A DNA stretch of 64,000 nt from Chelonoidis abingdonii (Eukaryota; Chordata; Testudines; Testudinidae), in contig NC_133777.1 in the NCBI RefSeq assembly GCF_003597395.2, positions 7,110,074-7,174,073 of the forward strand, written 5' to 3'. How positions within the stretch are numbered: position 1 is the first letter of the stretch; each line of letters opens with the position of its first letter. Positions 56,101 through 64,000 of the stretch are shown piece by piece. Under the pieces are notes generated by a model. It made no database searches. It had not been told where the DNA came from and saw only the letters and a list, made by a program, of their open reading frames with translations. The position numbers and the translations under genes were made by a program.

Positions 56101-57421
56101 ACAGACCCACTGTTATCAGGTGGGTATGTAATAGAAATCATAGCATGACAGCCCAGCAGACTGAAATCCTTATCGCAGACATAATAGGCTAGAGCTAGGG
56201 AAATAACTGATTTTATGGTTTGCTGGCTGCTCAAAAAAATCATGGAAAAATAATGGTTTTGAGTTGACCCCAAACAAAAAATGATCATTTTTTCCCTGCA
56301 AACTGGAGGGGGGAGAGAGAAAAAATCATTTTGTGTCAAACAAATCGTTTTGTCCAACCGAAAATGAAACATTTCATTTTCACGTTTCTTTTTTATAAAA
56401 CAAACAAATTTTGAAACAAAAAGGTGTTTTGAATTGAAAAATTGAAACATTTGCTTTCCAAATGTCAGAATGAAAAGTCGTTTACATTTTTGAAGGATTT
56501 TTGCTTATTTGGTTGGTTAGGTTTTTTTATTGAAACAGGTTGACAAACTTGCAAAATCTTTCAGTTGACTCGACTCTGCATTTTTTGGGGAAGGGAGGGA
56601 GTTTAATCTGAAAAGTTTTGCCCAACTGTACAATAGTGACTAGTACAGTCTGCTTGATCTGATTTTTAGTATTGTCAATTTTTTTTCTAAAGTTGCTCAA
56701 ACCAACAAGTCTTGTTACTGCTGATAATCAGTCACTCGACAAGTAACCCAAGTACATTAGGTTGGTACAGTCCAGCCTACGGACTCAAGTGGCAATTCCT
56801 ACATTACAGAAGCCATGGCCATGCGAAAGCCAGAACATACTAGCTATGTTTATAGCATCTCACCCTTCTGTTACCATATAAATCTGTTAAGCTTTCAATA
56901 GGAACTGTATAACTTCCCCATTGTAGCTTTTTGTTGCCTGAGTCAAGCAGCCATGTAAATGAAACGTTAATTATTTAGAGAATGTTTTGTGTATCCTTTT
57001 AAAGTGAAATGTTTTAATGGTTACACCCCTTGTAAATCAGTGCTGGAACTGCTCCATGACACAATTAGAGCTCTCATTGTCAACAAATGATTATGCGAAT
57101 TTGTTCCCTCTGATATAAATCAATAAGGAGACCTGAACAAGCATGTATTGATATGGGGTTAAGGGGTGGGGAAGCGGCCACGTAATCCTAATGGTTGGGG
57201 GCTGGGGGAGATTATAATGATATAAATATGATATTGTAGTATGATATAAGGCTGTTGATCTGTGGGAATCAATCTGTAGCTCTAGCAATCAGGAATAAGC
57301 TAGTCCTGGTTATAGCCCAGTGCTTTACCAGAGTTTGAAGGCAGAATGGCAAGATCGTCTTCATTCCCTCAGGGCATTATTAGAGGAGGAGGTGATTCTG
57401 GGGATGGGGCTAGAGATAGAG
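56101..57421. other. PEMT intron C-D, nothing recognised
   Basis: AT-rich, with AAACATTT-like runs (56330-56470) that make a 139-codon minus-strand frame without a domain. Confidence 0.5.
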
Positions 57422-57707
57422 AGCTCGTCTACAGGAACAAGTAGGTCACAGCAAGCTGGGGTGTGAATCTACCCCACACTAGCCTGCTGCTCACTAACTA
57501 TCCACGTGAATCCGGCTAATGTGTGTTAAGAGTTTGTTAATGTGCTTTGATTTAGTCCTCTTTGAACCAGGACTAGGTCAAAGCACATTATCAGACTCTT
57601 AATGTGCATCAGCAGAGTGCCCACAGACAGTTAGTGCGCGACTGGCTAGAGCAGGGTCAATTCACACCCCAGCTTGCCGCGACCTAAATGTTCCTGTAGA
57701 CAAGTCC
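57422..57707. mobile_element. ~286-bp foldback (long inverted repeat) element
   Basis: Seen: the left arm GCTCGTCTACAGGAACAAG is followed by GCAAGCTGGGGTGTGAATC. The right arm in reverse complement reads TTGTCTACAGGAACATTTAG and then GCAAGCTGGGGTGTGAATTG. The inner part is also symmetric (TAATGTGCTTTGATTTAGTC against GACTAGGTCAAAGCACATTA). The whole element could fold into one long hairpin. Confidence 0.88.
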
Positions 57708-58237
57708 CGAGCCTTGTGTGGCAGTAGCTGGCCGATCTGGAAGCAGCATTGGGGTGTCTGTTTAACCTGCTGGAGAACAACCCTCCCCGCCACTAGAGCT
57801 TAGGGGCCACCATTGTAACTTCAGTCCTGAATCTGTGTGACTGCTAAGTCTGCAGCTATGCTCCCAGGCAGGCGGTCAGAAGCCATGGTGATGGGCAAGG
57901 TATGAATGCCCAGATAGACAAGTAGCAAGGTTTTGGGAAGCCCCGTATTTGGGGGTGGGGTCAGCTTTCTGCACTTCATTCCCTCCTGTTCCTCCTACCC
58001 TCGCTGTCCCCAATCACCTCTCTGACTGCTGTCTTCATCTCATCTCTTCTTCAGGCCTTACTCAGTGTCCCCTGGGGCTGGAGCCACCTCCCTCTTCTCA
58101 GATGCCAAAAGCTCTCCTACCCCTGCTCATACCATACTGGGTTTGGGGTGGTGTCCAGCATGGATCTCAGTCCCAGTTCAATAAACTAACTCGTGGCTTT
58201 GCTGGGGTTGAGACTTCAGCCCCGAAACTGGTGCTTT

Positions 58238-58575
58238 TCATAGATTTTTAAGGCCAGAAGGGATTGTTGTGATCATGGAGGCCATGTCTACACTAGGACA
58301 CTTGACCAGTAGAGGAGTACCACCATACTAGCCTGGCAAAGCACTCCCAGGGTGGACGCAGATATCTTGGAAGTCCCGCCCCCTAAACGAAACATGCTAC
58401 ACCTGTAAAGTTTGCTCGTGTAACTGCATCTGCCCATGGGACTTCTGCCAGCACATGGATGTCGGTCAAAGATCACAGCTCTCCATGCCCCTGAGCGACC
58501 CAGCAGGTCTCCGTAGTGTAGACATAGCCTACGTCTGACCTCCTGCATAACACGGGCCTTTCTGGAAAGGCAGGA
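58238..58575 (-). mobile_element. CR1 tail split by a TIR element
   Basis: Seen: AAGGCCAGAAGGGATTGTTG and GTGATCAT at 58248-58277 continue, after an insertion, with TCTGACCTCCTGCATAACAC at 58533. Together they form the usual CR1 3' end complement. Confidence 0.75.
58280..58530. mobile_element. ~250-bp TIR DNA element inside CR1
   Basis: Seen: the left end GGCCATGTCTACACTAGG and a right end whose reverse complement is AGGCTATGTCTACACTACG form inverted repeats of about 18 bp. It is inserted in the CR1 tail at 58238-58575. Confidence 0.85.
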
Positions 58576-59550
58576 ATGTTTCAGGCACGACAAGGAAAAT
58601 GTGCACACCTAGCCCATTGGTGAGTGTATGTTACCAGCCCCCCATGGTGCCTGATCTGCAGATGAGAGAAGTCTGTGAAGCCTGGGCTCTTAAACTCAAG
58701 CTGCAGCAGCTTGTGCTTTTAGCTCTGTAAGTCCCTGGTTCAATCTCTGCTTTGTTAGCGAAGAGGGCAGCTGTCACGCTGGCATCCTGCCTGGCTACCA
58801 CTGCATCTTGTACTACAATACCCGTGCGATTCTGGTTTGCCCATCGTCCCTGAGTACAGTCTTTCTGCAGATTCTATGCATGAATGCTTGCCAGGCAAAT
58901 TGCTTTCGTGACCCTTTTTTTTTTTTTCCTTTTAATTAATAAGAAGGGAGCAATTGCCACTTGTCTGCGCAGTCAACAAGAAGGAAAATATTTTCAAGGC
59001 TAGAGATGAGTAAATGACACGTATCCCTTCAGCCCTGAACAGCAAGCGGGGTGCAGAGGCTGTTTGACTATTCATAGCGCTGGTTTTATAGACTGCCACG
59101 GGCTGAGGTTGCATCATTACCATTGGACAGTCTCTAACGTGAGATGGAGAAGCGGTGGGAGCTTGCTTTTGATTCTTTTTCTCCCTGACCTCTGTCGTGT
59201 TCTCAGATTCAGTAGTGCCACGCACACGCAGTTGAGTGTGGTGTCTTTCCCGACGGAGAAGAGACGGGACCCCACTCTGACAAGCATGAAGAATAGTTTT
59301 GATGGACACAGCAGCTGTCTTACTCCCAGACTGATTGACACCGAGGCTGTGATTTTTCAAAAGTGGAGGGCCTGAAGTAACCCCTCTTTCAGCACCTAAA
59401 TCTGTGGCCTGATCGTCAATAGGGCCACGCACCCTGCAGCTGCCACATGTAACTGATTTAGGTGCTTAAATATGGACTTGGGAGCCTAACTTTAGCCAGC
59501 CTATTTTGAACACCGTAGCCAGCCTACACTGCTGAGTGTCACCGTGCTGA

Positions 59551-60385
59551 GGGCGTGTCGACACTGCAGTCAGATCTGTGAATGCAGCACATGTAGGCAG
59601 CCCCACACTAGTTTTGATCTAGCTCACTCAAATGACAATAGCGTGAAAATGTGGCAGCACGGGTTGTACAAGCCCACCCAGGACCCTGGGTTTGCACTTG
59701 AGTGGCTAGCCAAGGGAGCACCTGTGTTCATAGAATCATAGAATATCAGGGTTGGAAGAGACCTCAGGAGGTCATCTAGTCCTACCCCCTGCTCAAAGCA
59801 GGATCAACACCAACTAAATCATCCCAGCCAGAGCTTTGTCAAGTTGGGCCTTAAAAACCTCTAAGGGTGGAGATTCTACCACCTCACTAGGGAACCAATT
59901 CCAGTGCTTCCCCACCCTCCTAGTGAAATGATGTTTCCTAATATCCAACCTAGACCTCCCCCACTGCAACTTGAGACCATTGTTCCTTGTTCTGTCATCT
60001 GCCACCATGGAAAACAGCCTAGCTCCATCCTCTTTGGAACCCCCCTTCAGGTAGTTGAAGGCGGCTATCAAATCCCCCCTCACTCCTCTTCTGCAGCCTA
60101 AAGAAACCCAGTTTCCTCAGCCTCTCTTCATAAGTCATGTGCCCCAACCCCCGATCATCATCGTTGCCCTCTGCTGGACTCTCTCCAATTCCACATCCTT
60201 TCTGTAGTGGGGGACCCAAAACTGGATGCGATACTCCAGGTGTGGCCTCACCAGTGCCGAATAAAGGGGAATAATTACTTCCCACGGCTTCCCATCTGTT
60301 GTGAGTCAAGCTTGTTCGATCACAGTTAGCTTGGATATATCTACACATGCTGCAGTCATGCCTTGACTGCAGCATGGACATAGGG
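59551..60385. mobile_element. TIR DNA element split by a CR1
   Basis: Seen: GGGCGTGTCGACACTGCAG at the left pairs with the GCTGCAGTCAAGGCATGACT and GTAGATATATCC text of the reverse-complemented right part (about 60330-60380). Between them lies the CR1 at 59728-60300. Boundaries are approximate. Confidence 0.55.
59728..60300 (-). mobile_element. CR1 3' part with near-consensus tail
   Basis: Seen on +: CATAGAATCATAGAATATCA at the 3' end of the element, the direct ATTCTATG repeats typical of CR1. It continues GGGTTGGAAGAGACCTCAGG. The minus-strand frame 59814-60083 encodes LIAAFNYLKGGSKEDGARLF and VGKHWNWFPSEVV. It is among the youngest-looking CR1 copies in the window. Confidence 0.93.
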
Positions 60386-62174
60386 TGAAATCCTGCTCCC
60401 CCCAGAAGTCAGCAGCAAAACTCTCATTGATTTCAAAGGGCCTGGTCTTTCATCCATTGTCTCCTTACATCATAGGTTCAAGTAAACAGTCACAGATTGG
60501 ACTGCTGCAGTTCACTACATGCAGCGAAAGCTTTTCTGGGTCAGGAGGTGACTGGAATATTTCAGTTCCAACTGTTTTGCCTCACTGTCCATGATCCCAA
60601 TGAAAAAAAAATATCCTCCACCTCCTTTTTTGGGCTGGGTGTCTGATGTACCTAGCTTTGCTTGTTTGAATTACATGTGCATCTCTACAATCTAATATTA
60701 CAATAACTGAATGCTGTCAGGTGCTGCTGTGAACGTCATTCATTCATTCATCTCTTCATGGTGACCCATTTCTGAAAGACAAAGCTCAGATCGAGCTGGA
60801 AGGGGGAAATTGACCAGTTCTCCTTTAACTAAAACATTTCTAAATGGATTTAAACACAAACACAATCATTTCTTGGTCCCCATTCACTAAAGGTACTGCA
60901 CTACGAGAAAACAAAGCTGACAACAATCTTGAATGACAGCTATGTTGGCTGTAGAATATGCAACATGCGCGGGCAGGAGCTGAGCTTTCTAGAAGAACAG
61001 GCTCCCACTGGTAAACTGAGGGTAAAAAAAAGTTCCGAGCATCCGTGTTTAAATTCAAGCGGTGTTGGAAGAGAACCAGACTGATGAGCCATTTATTTTG
61101 GGAAGTGTTTGTGGAAGACTCAGGTTGAGCTTTGGGGCAGATCCCCCGCTGCTATAAAGCACCTTAGCTGTGTTTAACTGTCAGTGATGCTATGCTGACA
61201 TACAGCAGCTGGTGATTTGGCCTTTTTCATGCCCACCGCTGTCCTTTCCCAGCAGTTAGTCACAGCTTTCTGATCCCTGATGGAACTGCAGACTATCGCA
61301 TTTGAAACGTTATGTTGTTGTTACTGTAGTATCAAAAGCATGCTAGAAGCTTTACGGACAAGTCAGAAGCTAAGCTCCCAACCCCAAAGAGCTTACAATC
61401 TACCCAGATCAGGTGTCATATCCTTTAAGAATACTCATGCAATTTATATGGATGGTGGCAGTGTGCCTCTAGTCTCTACTCTGCCCTCCTATACATGTGA
61501 TTTAACAGCTAGAAAGAATCCCATGATTCACTGCTGTCTCTCCTGTAAAAACATCAACCTTTACTTGATGGGGGGACCAATAGGTTGAAACTCTTGGATG
61601 GGCGGATTTGGAGGTGAGGTTCATCTGGCTGTACAATACTTAAATGATCCATTTTGATGGGCATAAGAAGGAAGTGGCAGTAGGTGGATCTATCAAAACC
61701 AACTGGTCCCCTTGTAAAGCCTGCTTTAACTTGAAGGAGCAATGGAACAAAGTTGGTTGACTGATCTGTCTCCACTTAAATGGATTTTGAAATAGCCTGT
61801 TTACAACTCCCTGGCCCATTGTCACCTCTATCAGTAATAAGATTGTCAGTTGCCAGGAGACGTGAAGTTTCATGATGCAGCAATTGTCATGAAAGAAGAG
61901 ATGAATCCCAAACTAATGTTGGGTCCCAGCAGAATATGATCATCCGTTTTGTTAGGGCAAATAGGCAAAGCTAGAATCTAACCTTGCTGGGCTTTCTTTC
62001 ATCAAAGGTTTTGTGGCAAGCTGGCTGATTTAAATTCGTCAGGACTACATTATCTTTAAACACACACACCTCCCCACACACACAGACAAGATACAACAGT
62101 AGAACTCTTATTTGACTCACTGAAGATTGAGGAGCTCATAAAATCAGAAAGGTCATAACATGCAACACCTCCAA
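60386..62174. other. PEMT intron C-D, nothing recognised
   Basis: Only an ACACACAC-rich spot at about 62060-62085 and a short piece of the tail repeat near 61375-61400. No gene. Confidence 0.5.
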
Positions 62175-62298
62175 ATTACAGCTGTAGCGTGATTGCAATG
62201 CTGTATGAGTGGCGAACAGCTTTTCAAGAGCAGAGCATAAAATACTTAGAGAATCTGAGTCCCTGTGGAGAAGTTTTTTGAATTACTCCACCATGGAA
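62175..62298 (+). pseudogene. Decayed duplicate of the 3' end of PEMT exon D and flanking intron
   Basis: Seen: from GATTGCAATGCTGTA (62191) to CCACCATGGAA (62298) this matches 63732-63842 at roughly three in four bases by eye, in the same orientation. It covers the codons for IAMLYE of exon D, the donor region and about 90 bp of intron. Similarity may extend upstream to ACAGC (about 62178) if about 12 bases are deleted. The donor is destroyed: the GTAAGT position reads GGCGAAC. It is probably non-functional and arose as a partial tandem duplication about 1.5 kb upstream of the real exon. Confidence 0.75.
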
Positions 62299-62539
62299 TT
62301 ACAGTAGGTATGGTGCATAGCATCAATTTCTTCTTGTTCTTCACACCACAGCAGAGGGATTTCCAACAAGGCATCAGGACGTGAAAGATTTTTGACTTGT
62401 TCTTCATCAATGCTACTTTCGTAATGTGGTTTCTTTGTTTGTGTTCACCATCAGGAAAAATGGCCCAGACAACTGGTCATTTGGAATATGGGTGTTTTGT
62501 AAAATTGACGTTCTGCTTTTATTATCATTTAAGTGTTTT

Positions 62540-62680
62540 GCTGTAGTACCTAGACTCAGATCAGAGCCCCTTTGTGCTGGGAGTGTATGGACAGGTAATG
62601 AGAGACTGTTCCTGCCCTGAAGAGTTTACAATCTAAACGGGCAAGGCTGAGGCACAGGGAGATTAGGGAGGGGCATTTCA
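62540..62680 (+). repeat. Interspersed tail repeat, third copy
   Basis: Seen: TAGTACCTAGACTCAGATC, GAGCCCCTTTGTGCTGGG and CCTGAAGAGTTTACAATC. It has the same order as 15885-16000. Confidence 0.65.
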
Positions 62681-62777
62681 AAGGTGCTGAAGTGATTTAG
62701 AAACACAAATACCTTTGTTCCTTTTGGTGGGACTTGTGCTCCTAAGTCACATAGGTGCTTTGGAAAATTCCACTCTA

Positions 62778-63072
62778 AGGGAATGTCTACACTACCCGCC
62801 AGATCGATGGGCAGCGATCGATCCACCGGAGGTCGATTTATCGCATCTAGTCTAGACGTGATAAATCGACCCCCGAGCGCTCTCCCGTTGACTCCTGTAC
62901 TCCACTGTCGCAAGAGGCACAGGCAGAGTCGATGGGAGAACGTCAGCCGTCGACTCACCGCAGCGCAGACCTCACGGCGAGTAGAGCGAAGTACGTCGAC
63001 ATCAGCTACGTTAGTCGCATAGCTGAAGTTGCGTAACTTAGATCGCCTCCCCCGCCCAGCATAGACCAGGGC
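62778..63072 (+). mobile_element. ~295-bp DNA element, second copy
   Basis: Seen: GGGAATGTCTACACTACCCG at the left and CCGCCCAGCATAGACCAGGG at the right. The internal palindrome GGTCGATTTATCGCATCTAG / GACGTGATAAATCGACC and the ATCAGCTACGTTAGTCGC block match the inverted copy at 53288-53578. Confidence 0.82.
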
Positions 63073-63677
63073 TAAGTGACTGAATGGGACCTTCTTAATT
63101 CATGACAGGTTATTGTAACTGCTAGAACAGAGCCACACAACAGTGTGTTTAGAAAGGCCCTGGGTGTCCTACGTTACACCTGTGCCATCAGCCTGTGTCC
63201 TAACCATTTCAGTTCGGTAGTTCAGTCCCAGCCTTGGGAGCAAATGTCCTTAGGTTGGTCTGGCTGTTACTTCCACGTGTCCTGTACACACTAGTGATAG
63301 TTCATCTCCCAGGAGCTTCTTCCCTCATGGGTCTGTGGGCATCAGCCATTTCCTTTATGGTGCTGGGGCTCCGTGCCCAGTCTTATGTAACAGTTTTCAG
63401 CACTTAAATGGCCTTATAGTCTCAGGACTTATCTTCCAAGCAGCAGCGCTATTAGCACAGACATAGTTAGCTTACCTCAAAGAAGCTGGTCAGGAAATAA
63501 CCTTTGCCAAGTGATATCTGTCTAAGTTTACATTCAATACAAAATAATAACTCTTGCCTGTTGTTTATTTAAGACGGGCGTGCTCTCATGGAGTACATCA
63601 TCCCATTTCACTTACTAAACCACGTTACGTAAACCCATTGACTTACCTGATCTTTCACTTCTCTCTTTTGAAAACAG

Positions 63678-63752
63678 GCATGCGAGCCCAGCTGGCCTTT
63701 TACTGACAGCGGTAGTAGCGGTTTCTTATATGATTGCAATGCTGTACGAGGG
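63678..63752 (+). CDS. PEMT: PEMT internal exon D (approx. residues 156-181)
   Basis: Seen: 75 nt between acceptor GAAAACAG (63670-63677) and a consensus GTAAGT donor at 63753. The first G completes the split Met codon; 24 codons follow, then two bases (GG) of the next codon. The translation starts HASPAGLLLT and ends SYMIAMLYE, the last membrane helix. Known: in human PEMT this helix ends with Glu180-Glu181, both reported as necessary for AdoMet binding. Here Glu180 is present (GAG, 63748-63750), but the next codon starts GG and must encode Gly if this donor is used. The final exon, encoding the short lysine/arginine-rich C-terminus, lies beyond base 64000. A decayed copy of the end of this exon lies at 62175-62298. 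Confidence 0.95.
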
Positions 63753-64000
63753 GTAAGTAGCTTTTCAAGAGCACAGGATAAAATAATTGAAGATAAAGCT
63801 GGAGTCCCAGTGGAGAGGTTATTCCACTTAGCCCACCATGGAAAAAAAAAAGTTTTATTTTTTTTCAGTCACCTTGATAATGTACAGATTCAGGTTTTAG
63901 GACCGCTTCTAAGGAAAAAGGAGATTCGATATTTTTAATGGCTGCTTCTATCTTGAATTTACATGGCAACAACAATGAAGAAGACCACAGGAGGAGAATG
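63753..64000. other. Start of the last visible PEMT intron
   Basis: Begins GTAAGT. The first about 90 bp are the part duplicated at 62200-62298. The final PEMT exon is not reached. Confidence 0.8.

Noticed and set aside
58932..59432. 166-codon minus-strand frame
   Set aside because: No domain, low-complexity composition in parts, and no splice or promoter context.

Overview
The window is vertebrate nuclear DNA, almost certainly from a turtle. It has no bacterial-style gene packing. Short exons with GT-AG splice sites sit in introns of 12-20 kb, inside a dense layer of CR1 LINEs, Penelope-like elements (PLEs), hAT-type and other terminal-inverted-repeat DNA elements, MIR/CORE SINE remnants and one retroviral solo LTR. 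This repeat mix is typical of chelonians. Crocodilians share parts of it, so the assignment is an inference.

One protein-coding gene is recognisable: PEMT, phosphatidylethanolamine N-methyltransferase, on the + strand. Four consecutive internal coding exons are present at 19237-19352, 39448-39572 (5' part lost in an assembly gap), 51276-51387 and 63678-63752. They correspond roughly to residues 32-181 of the 199-residue human short isoform. The first coding exon(s) should lie before base 1 and the last coding exon after base 64000. Almost none of the long open frames in the window is a gene: they are CR1 reverse-transcriptase remnants, low-complexity tracts or frames running through N.

Layout. 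1-177: PLE reverse-transcriptase fragment. 785-2894: CR1 ORF2 remnant carrying a 194-bp hAT insertion. 2895-19236: upstream intron with CR1 pieces, an ~800-bp inverted-repeat element (7540-8347), a G-rich hAT-like element (9860-10565), a second CR1 (11747-12598) and a three-level nest (17340-18155). 19353-39447: intron with a 1,027-bp solo LTR (29104-30130), N gaps at 34088-34290 and 38810-39447, a telomere-like minisatellite (35610-36020), a 496-bp hAT element (36061-36556) and a PLE palindrome (38652-38755). 39573-51275: intron with a ~1-kb DNA element, four CR1 copies, a PLE tail (48620-49170) and a possible cryptic exon (46431-46504). 51388-63677: intron with a second PLE tail, two inverted copies of one DNA element, a foldback element (57422-57707), a CR1 inside a DNA element, and a decayed duplicate of the end of the last PEMT exon in the window (62175-62298).

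The most interesting signals are: (i) four PLE loci from apparently three families that share a hammerhead-ribozyme-like core, CTGANGA, one extra A, a hairpin, then GAAA and a 3-bp stem; (ii) a glycine codon where human PEMT has the second glutamate of its AdoMet-binding EE pair; (iii) a partial tandem duplication of that same exon end; (iv) a phase-compatible exon-like sequence at 46431-46504 resembling the Gly-X-Gly exon; (v) exact 8-bp target duplications that date several insertions relative to each other. All similarity statements come from reading by eye and from memory of the families; nothing was searched.
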